NCBI GenBank assembly: GCA_017889125.1
Contig: JAGHER010000192.1
Coordinates: forward strand, 1 to 48,277
Length of the DNA: 48,277 nt
Direction: 5' to 3'
DNA from: Lachnospiraceae bacterium
GTDB taxonomy: Bacteria > Bacillota > Clostridia > Lachnospirales > Lachnospiraceae
Both the position numbers and the translations under genes were made by a program. The notes beneath the pieces are model-generated. The model made no database searches and was not told the DNA's origin. It worked only from the letters and a program-made list of their open reading frames with translations. Positions 9,240 to 17,926 of the stretch are shown here, one piece after another; the stretch's first letter is position 1, and every line of letters begins with the position of its first letter.

Positions 9240-9522
9240 TGAAAAGGCAGAGAAGAAGAGGAGTACATCCGATGCCCTGACAGAGAGGACCGTTCGGCAG
9301 GCTGAAAGGCGGTCTCAGAAGGCGAAGGTGGAAGGTAGCTTCGGAGCCGGGGCGTTGAAGGGGTATGCTTATTCCAGCAGATCCAGTAGAGGCCCACGGG
9401 ACGTCCCGTTACAGACGAAGGAGATTGCCGGAAAGGAGCCTGATTTAGGAAATCATTCTGGCGAACAAAGGTGGTACCGCGGTCATACGCCCTTTGCATG
9501 GAGTCCATGCAGAGGGTTTTTT
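9240..9522 (+). promoter_or_regulatory. T-box riboswitch leader
   Basis: The leader has the parts of a T-box, an RNA that reads the charging state of a tRNA and decides between termination and readthrough. A Stem I base can be drawn from GTACATCC (around 9264) and GGGGTATGC (around 9360), continued by CGATGCCC paired with GGGCGTTG. The near-consensus T-box sequence AAAGGTGGTACCGCGG lies at about 9467-9481 and is followed by an intrinsic terminator. The downstream genes are greA and valS, so a valine-specific T-box is the natural guess, but I could not assign the specifier codon with certainty. Confidence 0.88.
9490..9522 (+). terminator. T-box-controlled intrinsic terminator
   Basis: A 12-bp stem (CCCTTTGCATGG with CCATGCAGAGGG, one G-U pair) and an AGT loop are followed by six T. 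In a T-box this is the terminator that uncharged tRNA prevents by stabilising the antiterminator. Confidence 0.9.
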
Positions 9523-9650
9523 ATTTAACAGAAAACGGTGTTTCCTGTTAAATAAAAATGCTCCGCAAGGAGGCGCACTCCGCGCAAAGGACTATGGCTG
9601 CTGACGCAGCCGCGCTCCGGCGCGAGTGTGCGCAAAGCGCACACTTTTTT
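9518..9650 (+). repeat. Cluster of consecutive perfect hairpins between T-box and greA
   Basis: Five hairpins follow one another. The first has a 14-bp stem at 9518-9531/9545-9558 and overlaps the U-tract of the T-box terminator. Then come CTCC-GCAA-GGAG (9561-9572), GGCTGC-TGAC-GCAGCC (9596-9611), CGCGC-TCCG-GCGCG (9611-9624) and AGTGTGCGC-AAA-GCGCACACT (9625-9645). Two of the loops are GNRA- and UNCG-type tetraloops. No gene is seen in this stretch. It looks like a palindromic intergenic element. Confidence 0.6.
9625..9650 (+). terminator. Strong intrinsic terminator upstream of greA
   Basis: A perfect 9-bp GC-rich stem with an AAA loop is followed by a run of T ending at 9650, only 29 bases before greA. 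It is odd for a second terminator to stand between the T-box and the genes it should control. Confidence 0.7.
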
Positions 9651-9678
9651 ATCGCTTACGCAGGGGAGGTGACAGAGA

Positions 9679-10182
9679 ATGCGGGAACAGCTGACGGAAA
9701 GCGATGTAAAGAAGATTGAGGAAGAAATCAGCCACCGCAAATTAGTGGTCCGCAAGGAGGCCATCGACGCGGTGAAGGAGGCCAGAGCCCAGGGAGACTT
9801 AAGCGAAAATTTTGAGTACTACGCGGCCAAGCGCTTTAAGAATCAAAATGAAAGCCGGATCCGTTATCTGGAGCGGATGCTTAAGACCGCTTCCATTGTA
9901 TCGGACCAGTCCAGGCCCGATGAAATCGGCATCAACAATACGGTGGAGCTGTACTTTGAGGATGACGATGAGGTGGAGACCTACCGTCTGGTGACCTCCA
10001 TCCGGGGAAATTCCATGAAAGGGCTCATCAGCATTGAGTCCCCTCTGGGCAAGGCCATCAAGGGACACAAGGAGGGCGACCGGGTCCATGTGATGGTCAA
10101 TGACAAGAGCGGCTACGATGTGGTAGTCCGCCGGATCATCAAGACCCAGGATGACAGCCAGGACAGTATACGCAGCTTTTAA
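9679..10182 (+). CDS. greA: Transcript cleavage factor, GreA family
   Basis: GreA binds the RNA polymerase secondary channel and helps backtracked complexes cleave their RNA. The 167-residue product has the N-terminal antiparallel coiled coil, with the conserved tip [17 protein letters not shown] carrying the acidic residues that position magnesium, and a C-terminal FKBP-like domain ([14 protein letters not shown]). It is about ten residues longer than the usual 158, because of a polar C-terminal tail. GGGGAGGTGA six bases upstream is a strong ribosome site. The next gene, valS, starts 79 bases after its stop, with no terminator seen between. Confidence 0.92.
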   Translation: MREQLTESDVKKIEEEISHRKLVVRKEAIDAVKEARAQGDLSENFEYYAAKRFKNQNESRIRYLERMLKTASIVSDQSRPDEIGINNTVELYFEDDDEVETYRLVTSIRGNSMKGLISIESPLGKAIKGHKEGDRVHVMVNDKSGYDVVVRRIIKTQDDSQDSIRSF

Positions 10183-10261
10183 GCAGGTGTTTCAGGAAAT
10201 GCGGATGAAAGCATTTCCTGAAAAGAAAAGGGAAATCAATCAGAAGGAGAAAAAATACGCC

Positions 10262-12901
10262 ATGAAGGAACTGGAAAAGACCTATAATCCAACGGCCATT
10301 GAGGACCGTCTGTATGAAAAGTGGATGGAAAAGAAATATTTCCATGCTCAGGTAAACCGCAGCAAGAAGCCTTTTACCATCGTGATGCCGCCGCCAAATG
10401 TAACCGGGCAGCTGCATATGGGCCATGCTCTGGACAATACCATGCAGGATATTTTAATCCGCTATAAGAGAATGCAGGGCTACGAGGCCCTCTGGCAGCC
10501 AGGCACGGACCATGCGGCCATCGCCACGGAGATCAAGGTAATCAGCAAGCTGAAGGAAGAGGGAATCGACAAGGCCGACCTGGGCCGGGAAGGCTTCTTA
10601 GAGCGCTGCTGGGAGTGGAAGGAAGAGTACGGCTCCCGCATCATTAATCAGCTCCACAAGCTGGGCTCATCCGCTGACTGGGACCGGGAGCGGTTTACCA
10701 TGGATGAGGGCTGCTCTGACGCGGTTCTGGAGGTGTTCTGCAAGCTTTATGAGAAGGGCTACATTTACAAGGGTTCCCGGATCATCAACTGGTGCCCGGT
10801 ATGCCAGACCTCCATTTCCGATGCCGAGGTAGAGCATGTGGAGCAGGAGGGAAGCTTCTGGCACATCAATTACCCGGTAGTGGGCGAGCCGGGACGCTTT
10901 GTGGAGATCGCCACCACCAGACCGGAGACCCTGCTTGGAGATACGGCAGTGGCGGTAAATCCCAAGGATGAGCGCTACCAGGATCTGGTGGGCAAGATGT
11001 TGAAGCTCCCCCTCACCGACCGGGAGATTCCGGTGATTGCCGATGAATACGTGGACATGGAATTTGGTACTGGCTGCGTGAAGATTACCCCGGCCCATGA
11101 TCCCAATGACTTTGAGGTGGGCAAGCGTCACAATCTGGAAGAAATCGTCATCTTAAACGATGATGCCACGGTTAATGTTCCCGGCCCCTATTTTGGCATG
11201 GATCGGTACGAGGCCAGAAAGGCCATGGTGGCAGACTTAGAGAAGCAGGGCCTGCTGGTTAAGGTAGAGCCTCATTCCCACAACGTGGGAACCCATGACC
11301 GGTGCAAGACCACCATTGAGCCTATGGTAAAGCAGCAGTGGTTCGTGCGGATGAAGGAGATGGCGCAGCCTGCTATTGAGGTATATAAGAGCGGTAAACT
11401 GCGGTTCGTTCCGGACAATTTCGGCAAGACCTACCTGCACTGGCTGGAGGGAATCCGCGACTGGTGTATTTCCAGACAGCTGTGGTGGGGACACCGGATT
11501 CCGGCTTATTACTGCCAGGACTGCGGCGAGATCGTTGTGGCAAAGACGGCTCCGGACACCTGCCCGAAATGCGGCGGCCATCACTTTAAGCAGGATGAGG
11601 ATACCCTGGATACCTGGTTCTCCTCGGCGCTGTGGCCCTTCTCTACTCTGGGCTGGCCGGAAAAGACGGAGGAGATGGAGTATTTCTATCCTACCGATGT
11701 GCTGGTAACCGGCTACGATATTATTCCCTTCTGGGTAATGCGTATGGTATTCTCCGGCATCGAGCAGACGGGAGAATGCCCCTTCCATACCGTATTAATT
11801 CACGGCCTCGTGCGGGATTCCCTGGGACGGAAGATGAGCAAGTCTCTGGGCAACGGCATCGATCCTCTGGAGGTCATCGACAAGTACGGCGCTGACGCCC
11901 TCCGCATGACGCTGATTACGGGCAATGCACCGGGCAACGATATGCGCTTCTACTGGGAGCGTGTGGAGAACAGCCGGAACTTCGCCAACAAGGTATGGAA
12001 CGCTTCCCGCTTTATCATGATGAACATTGAGAAGGCTCCGGATGCATCCGTATCTCTGGAGGAGCTGACCCTGGCGGACAAGTGGATTCTCTCCAAGGCA
12101 AACACCCTGGCCAAGGACGTGACGGAGAATCTGGATAAGTACGAGCTGGGCATCGGCCTGCAGAAGGTGTACGATTTCATCTGGGAGGAATTCTGCGACT
12201 GGTATATCGAGATGGTGAAGCCCCGTCTGTACAATGACGAGGACAGCACCAAGGCAGCGGCCATCTGGACCTTAAAGACCGTATTGATCCAGGCCTTAAA
12301 GCTCCTTCATCCCTTCATGCCCTTCATCACCGAGGAGATTTTCTGCAACCTGCAGGATGAGGAGGAGTCCATCATGATTTCCTCCTGGCCCGTTTACCAG
12401 GATGCCTGGAGCTTTACCGAGGAAGAGAAGGCCGCAGAGACCATCAAGGAGGCTGTTCGCAGCATCCGAAATGTGCGCACCTCCATGAACGTTCCGCCCA
12501 GCAAGAAGGCAAAGGTATATGTAGTGTCCGAAAATGAAGAACTGTTAAGCATTTTTGAACACAGCAAGGCCTTCTTTGCTACCCTTGGCTATGCCAGCGA
12601 GGTGACCATCCAGAAGACCAAGGAGGGAATCGGCGAGGATGCAGTTTCCGCTGTGATTCCTCAGGCAGCCATTTACATGCCTTTTGCGGAGTTAGTGGAT
12701 ATCGAGAAGGAGATCGCCCGGCTTAAGGCAGAGGAGAAGCGCCTGACCGGCGAGCTTGCCCGGGTAAATGGAATGCTGAACAATGAAAAGTTTATCAGCA
12801 AGGCGCCTGCGGCCAAGATTCAGGAGGAGAAGGACAAGCTCCTTAAGTACTCCCAGATGATGGAGCAGGTGAAGGCGCAGTTAGCGCATCTGGAGAAATA
12901 A
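10262..12901 (+). CDS. valS: Valyl-tRNA synthetase
   Basis: This class I synthetase attaches valine to tRNA-Val in the cytoplasm. The 879-residue product has the HIGH signature as HMGH (residues 52-55), the CP1 editing domain with [18 protein letters not shown], the KMSKS motif (residues 524-528) and a C-terminal coiled coil rich in Glu and Lys, all in the standard order and length. The frame is open upstream to 10151, within greA, but the ATG at 10262 with AAGGAGA upstream gives the normal N-terminus ([18 protein letters not shown]). Expression is probably set by the T-box leader upstream of greA. An EamA transporter gene starts one base after its stop. Confidence 0.96.
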   Translation: MKELEKTYNPTAIEDRLYEKWMEKKYFHAQVNRSKKPFTIVMPPPNVTGQLHMGHALDNTMQDILIRYKRMQGYEALWQPGTDHAAIATEIKVISKLKEEGIDKADLGREGFLERCWEWKEEYGSRIINQLHKLGSSADWDRERFTMDEGCSDAVLEVFCKLYEKGYIYKGSRIINWCPVCQTSISDAEVEHVEQEGSFWHINYPVVGEPGRFVEIATTRPETLLGDTAVAVNPKDERYQDLVGKMLKLPLTDREIPVIADEYVDMEFGTGCVKITPAHDPNDFEVGKRHNLEEIVILNDDATVNVPGPYFGMDRYEARKAMVADLEKQGLLVKVEPHSHNVGTHDRCKTTIEPMVKQQWFVRMKEMAQPAIEVYKSGKLRFVPDNFGKTYLHWLEGIRDWCISRQLWWGHRIPAYYCQDCGEIVVAKTAPDTCPKCGGHHFKQDEDTLDTWFSSALWPFSTLGWPEKTEEMEYFYPTDVLVTGYDIIPFWVMRMVFSGIEQTGECPFHTVLIHGLVRDSLGRKMSKSLGNGIDPLEVIDKYGADALRMTLITGNAPGNDMRFYWERVENSRNFANKVWNASRFIMMNIEKAPDASVSLEELTLADKWILSKANTLAKDVTENLDKYELGIGLQKVYDFIWEEFCDWYIEMVKPRLYNDEDSTKAAAIWTLKTVLIQALKLLHPFMPFITEEIFCNLQDEEESIMISSWPVYQDAWSFTEEEKAAETIKEAVRSIRNVRTSMNVPPSKKAKVYVVSENEELLSIFEHSKAFFATLGYASEVTIQKTKEGIGEDAVSAVIPQAAIYMPFAELVDIEKEIARLKAEEKRLTGELARVNGMLNNEKFISKAPAAKIQEEKDKLLKYSQMMEQVKAQLAHLEK

Positions 12902-12902
12902 C

Positions 12903-13949
12903 ATGAAACTGAAAAACGGCTTATTGCTGCTGCTGACGGCAGGCATCTGGGGCGTGGCATTCGTGGCCCAGAGCGTGGGAATGGATTATGTGGAGCCATT
13001 CACCTTTAACACAGTGAGAAGCCTGATTGGAGGGCTGGTCCTTATCCCGGTGATCCTTCTTTTCGGCGAGAAGAAGGATGCCGGGAAGGCGGCAGAGGTC
13101 ACCCGGAAGGAGAGAAGGACGCTCCTTCTGGGGGGCGTCTGCTGCGGGACCGCCCTTTGTCTGGCTTCCAACTTTCAGCAGTTTGGCGTAAAATATACAA
13201 CAGTGGGAAAGGCCGGGTTTATCACGGCCTGTTATATTGTGATCGTGCCGGTGATTGGCGTTTTGCTGGCATGGTATCGGAAGTGGAGGAAGAGGGCTGA
13301 CGGCCAGGTTCCCGGCGGCCAGATACACGGCGGCCAGGCTCCTGGCGGTCAGGCTTTCGACTGCCAGGCTTCCGGCGGCGCAGAAGAGGAAAAGGCGGGA
13401 AATCCCATGATCTGGGCTGCCGTGGCCCTGGCTGTGGCGGGGCTTTACCTTTTGTGCATGGAGGGAGACAGCCTGCAGGTGTCCATGGGCGACGGTCTGG
13501 TGATGGTCTGCGCCTTCCTATTCTCCCTGCATATTCTGGTGATTGACTATTTTTCTCCCATGACGGATGGGGTGAAGATGTCCTGCATTCAGTTTTTCGT
13601 CTGCGGGATTCTGTCTGCTGTGGGCATGGTACTCTTTGAGGAGCCCTCTCTTTCGCAGATTGCGGCGGCATGGGCGCCTATCCTTTATGCCGGTGTGATG
13701 AGCTGCGGCGTGGCTTACACGCTGCAGATCGTCGGCCAGAAGGGGATGAATCCGACCATCTGTTCTCTGATTCTCAGTCTGGAATCCAGCATTTCTGTGC
13801 TGGCAGGCTGGGTGATCCTGGGGCAGGCATTAAGTGCCAGACAGCTGGCGGGCTGCGGCATCATGCTGGGAGCCATTATCCTGGCGCAGCTTCCGTCAGG
13901 ACGTAAGGAGGATGCTGACTGTGCGGCAAAGACGGAAGCCGGTGCTTAG
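12903..13949 (+). CDS. EamA/DMT family transporter with a repeat insertion
   Basis: The 348-residue protein has ten hydrophobic segments in two halves, as in the drug/metabolite transporter (EamA, formerly DUF6) superfamily of inner-membrane exporters and permeases. Recognisable signatures are GIWGVAFVAQ near the start and GVAYTLQIVGQ and SLESSISVLAGW in the second half. The substrate cannot be inferred. Unlike most relatives, the loop between the two halves holds about 25 extra residues made of five GQxPG-like units (residues 134-158). It starts one base after valS, with GGAG seven bases before the ATG, so it is likely translated from the valS message. Confidence 0.85.
   Translation: MKLKNGLLLLLTAGIWGVAFVAQSVGMDYVEPFTFNTVRSLIGGLVLIPVILLFGEKKDAGKAAEVTRKERRTLLLGGVCCGTALCLASNFQQFGVKYTTVGKAGFITACYIVIVPVIGVLLAWYRKWRKRADGQVPGGQIHGGQAPGGQAFDCQASGGAEEEKAGNPMIWAAVALAVAGLYLLCMEGDSLQVSMGDGLVMVCAFLFSLHILVIDYFSPMTDGVKMSCIQFFVCGILSAVGMVLFEEPSLSQIAAAWAPILYAGVMSCGVAYTLQIVGQKGMNPTICSLILSLESSISVLAGWVILGQALSARQLAGCGIMLGAIILAQLPSGRKEDADCAAKTEAGA
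13302..13376 (+). repeat. Five tandem 15-bp repeats inside the EamA gene
   Basis: Five adjoining 15-base units follow the pattern GGCCAGGCTCCTGGC and encode GQVPG, GQIHG, GQAPG, GQAFD and CQASG. The unit length is a multiple of three, so copy-number change would keep the frame. Confidence 0.85.
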
Positions 13950-14012
13950 GCGGGATGCTGGCAGTACGGCTTCAAATGTCGGAATCTGACGGGTTTTTGC
14001 GGATGAATCTGG

Positions 14013-14040
14013 TTGAAAATCCGGCAGGAACCTTTATAAT
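14013..14040 (+). promoter_or_regulatory. Sigma-A promoter of folC
   Basis: TTGAAA (14013-14018), a 16-base spacer and a perfect TATAAT (14035-14040) lie 54 bases before folC. No terminator with a clear T-run is seen between the EamA gene and this promoter. Confidence 0.75.
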
Positions 14041-14093
14041 CTAAGTGTGCGGCTGTTTACGGATGGCTGCGTTGAGACGGGAAGGCGGATAAG

Positions 14094-15404
14094 ATGAAGG
14101 CAGAGGAATACGTAAATCAGATCCCCATGTGGACCAGGGAGAAGAATTCCCTGGAGGATGTGCGGACAGTCCTTGGACGGCTGGGGAATCCTGACCGCAG
14201 GCTTTCGGTGATCCATGTGGCGGGAACCAATGGAAAGGGCTCAGTCTGCGCCTATCTGACCAGCGCCCTGAAAAAGGCCGGGTACCGGGTGGGAACCTTT
14301 GTTTCTCCTCACCTGACGGATATCCGGGAGCGCTTTCTCCTTGACGGGGAGATGGTCAGTCCGGAGGCCTTTCAGCTGGCTTTTGATCAGGTAAAGGTGG
14401 CTGTGGACCAGACCATGGAGGAAGGGCTTAAGCATCCTACCTTTTTTGAATTCCTGTTTTATATGGCGGCGGTGCTGTTTGCCGGGGAGAAGGTGGATTT
14501 CTGGGTGATGGAGACCGGCATGGGCGGCCGTCTGGATACCACCAATGTGGTGGAGCGCCCTCTGGCTTCGGTGATTACCTCCATCAGCCTGGATCATACC
14601 CAGTATCTGGGAAGCACTGTGGAGGCTATTGCCGGGGAGAAGGCCGGGATTATCAAGGAGGGGGTACCGGTACTCTTTTCTGACGGAGACAGCCGGGCTT
14701 CCGGGGTAATCCGCAAAAAGGCGGCAGAGAAAAAGGCGCTGCCCATCCCTGTCAGCCTGGCCGGTGTCCGGCTGCGCGAGGAGAAGGACGGCCTGCGGGC
14801 GGAGATTCAGGATCTCTCCCTGGGAGGAACGGTTTCCCTGCGGCTTCCCTTCCCAGCAGTCTATCAGGGAGAAAATGCAGCGATCGCCTGGAACTGTTTG
14901 TCCCTGCTTTTAAAGGAGGGGATTCTCAGGACGGACTGCAGAGAAGAGCTGCTCCTTGGCATGGAGGAAACCAGGTGGCCGGGACGGATGGAAGAGGTAT
15001 TGCCAGGGGTATTTTTCGATGGCGCCCATAATCCGGGAGGGATCCAGGCCTTAATCCAGACGGCTCTGCGGCTTAAGAAGAGGCAAGGCGGAAGAATCCT
15101 ATTGCTGTTTTCCGCGGTAGAGGATAAGGATTACGGCCAGATGATCCGTGAGCTTTGCGAAAGCCTTCATCCGCAGGCCGCCGCGGTGGTGCGCTTGCAC
15201 AGCGAGAGAGGGCTTTCTGCCGGGGAGCTGGCCCGCTGCTTTGCTGCAGAGGGCTGTCCGGCTTCGGAATTTTCAGAGGCGGAGGAGGCTCTCGGATTCG
15301 TCCTTTCGAAAAAGCAGGAGGGAGATCTGGTGTTCTGTGTGGGGTCCCTGTACCTGATTGGGGAACTGAAGGAAGTCATAAGGAGGCGTTATGATCAACT
15401 TTGA
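14094..15404 (+). CDS. folC: Bifunctional folylpolyglutamate/dihydrofolate synthase
   Basis: FolC adds glutamate to folates, and in many bacteria also makes dihydrofolate from dihydropteroate. The 436-residue length is typical. The Mur-ligase-type P-loop is GTNGKGS (residues 44-50), followed by the family's VSPHL motif. METGMGGRLDTTN and SISLDHTQYLG carry the magnesium and carbamoyl-lysine region residues, and FDGAHNPGG marks the C-terminal Mur-ligase domain. GGAAGGCGG precedes the ATG. Whether it has both activities cannot be told. A 46-codon gene starts inside its last codons. Confidence 0.94.
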   Translation: MKAEEYVNQIPMWTREKNSLEDVRTVLGRLGNPDRRLSVIHVAGTNGKGSVCAYLTSALKKAGYRVGTFVSPHLTDIRERFLLDGEMVSPEAFQLAFDQVKVAVDQTMEEGLKHPTFFEFLFYMAAVLFAGEKVDFWVMETGMGGRLDTTNVVERPLASVITSISLDHTQYLGSTVEAIAGEKAGIIKEGVPVLFSDGDSRASGVIRKKAAEKKALPIPVSLAGVRLREEKDGLRAEIQDLSLGGTVSLRLPFPAVYQGENAAIAWNCLSLLLKEGILRTDCREELLLGMEETRWPGRMEEVLPGVFFDGAHNPGGIQALIQTALRLKKRQGGRILLLFSAVEDKDYGQMIRELCESLHPQAAAVVRLHSERGLSAGELARCFAAEGCPASEFSEAEEALGFVLSKKQEGDLVFCVGSLYLIGELKEVIRRRYDQL

Positions 15405-15531
15405 AGAAGAAATCCGGCGTTTTAAGCCCAGCCTTGAGGTGGAAGAGGTGGAGGACGCCATTGTAAAAAGTGACCTGACGGATATGACCGACATCATGAT
15501 GGAAATGATGAAGGAAATGAAGGAAGATTAG
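15391..15531 (+). CDS. Small acidic protein after folC
   Basis: The frame codes for 46 residues, very acidic and probably all helical (about one third Asp or Glu, with several Met). AGGAGG lies four bases before the ATG, and the start overlaps the end of folC by 14 bases, so it is translationally coupled. The strong ribosome site and its tight fit between folC and the TPR gene argue for a real gene. I recognise no family and assign no function. Confidence 0.65.
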   Translation: MINFEEEIRRFKPSLEVEEVEDAIVKSDLTDMTDIMMEMMKEMKED

Positions 15532-15537
15532 AAATCA

Positions 15538-16842
15538 ATGGATTATGTGAAAAGAAACCGCCAGATTGCAAACAGCTATTACAATCTGGGACTGGAAAAA
15601 GCAAACATCCGGGATTTGACCGGAGCGGTAAGCTGCTTAAAGAAAAGTCTTCGTTTTGACAAATACCAGATGGATGCCCGGAATCTTCTGGGACTGATTT
15701 TCTATGAGATGGGGGAGACGGCCGATGCCCTGGTACAGTGGGTAATCAGCATGAATCTCCATCCCACGGACAATCCGGCGGACCGGTATCTGGGAGAGAT
15801 CCAGAGAAAACCCGGCCAGCTGGAGCGGGAGGGCCAGACCGTAAAGACCTACAATCAGGCTCTGTGGCATGCCCAGAACGGCAATGCAGATCTGGCAGTG
15901 CTGCAGCTTGCCCGGGCGGTGGAGGCCAATCCCCATTTTATCAAGGCCCACATCCTGCTGGCATTGATCTATATGTCCAGAGAGGACTATGTAAAGGCAG
16001 GAAAATCCCTGTACCGGGTCCTGCAGATTGATAAAAACAATCCCAAGGCGCAGTGGTATATGTCGCTGGTAAAGCAGAATACCGGGCGGGAGGAGGTGGA
16101 GAAAAAGCGTCTTAAGAATGCCTTCTCCCACCGGAAGATGGAGGATGATGACATCATCATTCCGCCGGAGTACAAGGAAAATACCGGTCTGGGGAGTATT
16201 CTCCTGATTACGGCCGGGCTGGTCATCGGCATGATGGTGGTCTTTTTCCTGATTATGCCGGCGAGCACCAGAGCGCTGAACACAAAACACAATCAGGAGC
16301 TGATTTCCTACAGTCAGAATATCAGCGATCTGAATCAGCAGCTGGCGGCCCTGACGGAGGAATATGACAGCCTCCAGGCCCAGGCGGAGGAGATGGAGAC
16401 GCAGCTTTCCACCATTGAGGCAGACCAGCAGGCGGTGTTAAGCCAGTATGAGGCAGTGATCGGCATCCTGCAGGCCTACCGGCAGGATGACCTGATGACA
16501 GCGGCCCAGCTGTATGCTGGCCTGGATCCTGCCCTGATTGCCAGTGAGAGCGTGCTGGCCATCGTGAACCAGATCACCGAGGAGATGACCACAGAAGGGT
16601 ATCAGCGGCTGGAGGAGCTGGGAACCTCCGCGTGGAACGGCGGCAATCTGGACGCGGCCATCCAGTATTACGAAAAGAGCCTCCAGCTGGTGCCGGACAA
16701 CACGGCTGTAATGTATCTTTTGGGCCGGGCGTACCAGCAGCAGGGCAATACCGACATGGCAAACCAGTGGTTTACCACCATTATCGACCAGTATCCGGAC
16801 AGCGAACAGGCAGAGCAGGCCCGGGAAGCAAGAGGATATTGA
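15538..16842 (+). CDS. Single-pass membrane protein with TPR repeats on both sides
   Basis: The 434-residue protein has TPR units in its N-terminal half (SYYNLGLEKANIRDLTGAVSCL, then two more to about residue 185) and a linker. One hydrophobic membrane segment follows at about residues 220-241. Then comes a coiled coil (residues ~246-300, rich in Gln and Glu) and a C-terminal pair of TPR units (NGGNLDAAIQYYEKSLQLVP). The topology suggests a cytoplasmic TPR domain and an extracytoplasmic coiled coil plus TPR, as in proteins that hold assemblies at the membrane. No enzyme motif is seen. It starts seven bases after the preceding small gene and is closed by a strong terminator. Confidence 0.8.
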   Translation: MDYVKRNRQIANSYYNLGLEKANIRDLTGAVSCLKKSLRFDKYQMDARNLLGLIFYEMGETADALVQWVISMNLHPTDNPADRYLGEIQRKPGQLEREGQTVKTYNQALWHAQNGNADLAVLQLARAVEANPHFIKAHILLALIYMSREDYVKAGKSLYRVLQIDKNNPKAQWYMSLVKQNTGREEVEKKRLKNAFSHRKMEDDDIIIPPEYKENTGLGSILLITAGLVIGMMVVFFLIMPASTRALNTKHNQELISYSQNISDLNQQLAALTEEYDSLQAQAEEMETQLSTIEADQQAVLSQYEAVIGILQAYRQDDLMTAAQLYAGLDPALIASESVLAIVNQITEEMTTEGYQRLEELGTSAWNGGNLDAAIQYYEKSLQLVPDNTAVMYLLGRAYQQQGNTDMANQWFTTIIDQYPDSEQAEQAREARGY

Positions 16843-16849
16843 CCATATG

Positions 16850-16903
16850 CATAAAAAGAAAGAACACGAAAGAGAACCTTCCTTCGTGTTCTTTCTTTTT
16901 ATG
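16850..16903. terminator. Long perfect-stem bidirectional terminator
   Basis: A perfect 21-bp inverted repeat (16850-16870 with 16883-16903) and a 12-base loop has an A-rich left arm and a T-rich right arm ending CTTTCTTTTTATG. It separates the TPR gene from the spoIIA operon. Confidence 0.85.
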
Positions 16904-16982
16904 TGCGACACGCCCGGCAAGTGTCTGCCGTGCCTGCACGAGCAGATATTTGCGGAAAATTTTGCAGAAAGGGGACAAAATC

Positions 16983-17327
16983 ATGAACACAAATACCTTT
17001 ACTTACGAACCAAGAGGGCAGATGCTGGTGATTCACCTGCCAAAGGAGCTGGATCATCACAACTGCAGAAATCTGCGGTATGAGACGGATCTTCTCCTGT
17101 CAGAGAACTACATAACCAGGATTATCTTTGATTTCAGCCAGACGGAATTTATGGATTCTTCCGGCATCGGCGTGCTGCTGAACCGGTACAAGCAGATGGC
17201 GGGAAGCGGCGGCTCGGTGGTTCTTTACGGGGCGGGGGCTCAGGTGCGGCGGATTCTCCATGTGGGAGGCCTTGCCAGGCTTGTGCCCTGCTTTGAGACA
17301 AAGGAGGCAGCCCTTACCTGTTCGTAA
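16983..17327 (+). CDS. spoIIAA: Anti-sigma-F factor antagonist SpoIIAA
   Basis: SpoIIAA is a STAS-domain protein of 114 residues that releases sigma-F in the forespore by binding SpoIIAB when it is unphosphorylated. The switch site is the FMDSSGIGVLL motif, with the phosphorylatable serine in the DSSG at residues 59-60. GAAAGGGG precedes the ATG. It is the first gene of spoIIAA-spoIIAB-sigF in the standard order. The 79 bases between the preceding terminator and this gene must hold the promoter. I looked for a sigma-H sequence and a Spo0A box there and found neither convincingly. Confidence 0.93.
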   Translation: MNTNTFTYEPRGQMLVIHLPKELDHHNCRNLRYETDLLLSENYITRIIFDFSQTEFMDSSGIGVLLNRYKQMAGSGGSVVLYGAGAQVRRILHVGGLARLVPCFETKEAALTCS

Positions 17328-17400
17328 GGGGTAAGGATTGTGGGCTGAGAGCTGGAAAAGGCTGCCGGAGACATATGCCAGGAGAAAGGAGAGGAAGCGT

Positions 17401-17478
17401 GCCATGGAGGCCAAAGAGATGGAGCAGGAGAGGAAATGTGCCATGGAGGGCGAGGGAATGGAGCAGGAGAGACGCAGG
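17401..17478 (+). repeat. Two tandem 39-bp repeats at the start of spoIIAB
   Basis: Two adjoining 39-base copies (17401-17439 and 17440-17478) encode AMEAKEMEQERKC and AMEGEGMEQERRR. Each copy carries ATG codons and GGAGG-like stretches, so the duplication also duplicates possible starts. Confidence 0.8.
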
Positions 17479-17922
17479 GATGGGAAAAATGGAGAGATGT
17501 TGGGGACGGACGGATTTCAGATGGAAATGGAAGGCTTTTCCCGGAATGAGGAATTTGCCAGAGTGGTAGTGGCGGTCTTTATGAGCCGGATGAATCCCAC
17601 TCTGGAGGAGCTGGACGATGTGAAGACGGCAGTTTCTGAGGCGGTTACCAATGCAGTGATCCACGGCTATCAGAATCAGGGGGGAAAGGTGGGCATCGCC
17701 TGTTCCATTGCAGGCAATGAGCTGACCGTGACGGTGTGGGATCAGGGAAGAGGCATTGCTGATTTAAAAAAGGCTATGGAGCCCATGTATACCACGGACC
17801 GGTCAGGAGAGCGGTCGGGGATGGGATTTTCCTTTATGGAAGCCTTTATGGATCACCTGGAGGTGGAATCCTGTCCGGGCAAGGGAACTACAGTCCGGAT
17901 GAAAAAGCGGATAGGAGGCTGA
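17404..17922 (+). CDS. spoIIAB: Anti-sigma-F factor and kinase SpoIIAB, with N-terminal extension
   Basis: SpoIIAB is a GHKL-fold serine kinase that holds sigma-F inactive and phosphorylates SpoIIAA. The core begins at GFSRNEEFARVVVAVF. The N-box is EAVTNAVIHGY, the G1 box VWDQGRGI and the G2 region RSGMGFSFMEAF. The usual length is about 146 residues. From the ATG at 17404 (AAAGGAGAGG upstream) the product has 172, because of a Glu/Met-rich extension made of two 13-residue repeats. Alternative starts are ATG 17458 (154 residues, GGAGG eight bases upstream) and ATG 17521. The core itself looks intact. SigF starts five bases after its stop. Confidence 0.88.
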   Translation: MEAKEMEQERKCAMEGEGMEQERRRDGKNGEMLGTDGFQMEMEGFSRNEEFARVVVAVFMSRMNPTLEELDDVKTAVSEAVTNAVIHGYQNQGGKVGIACSIAGNELTVTVWDQGRGIADLKKAMEPMYTTDRSGERSGMGFSFMEAFMDHLEVESCPGKGTTVRMKKRIGG

Positions 17923-17926
17923 CTCC

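Noticed and set aside
16904-16982. Sigma-H promoter or Spo0A box upstream of spoIIAA
   Set aside because: Expected from other sporulating bacteria, but no convincing match to either consensus is present.
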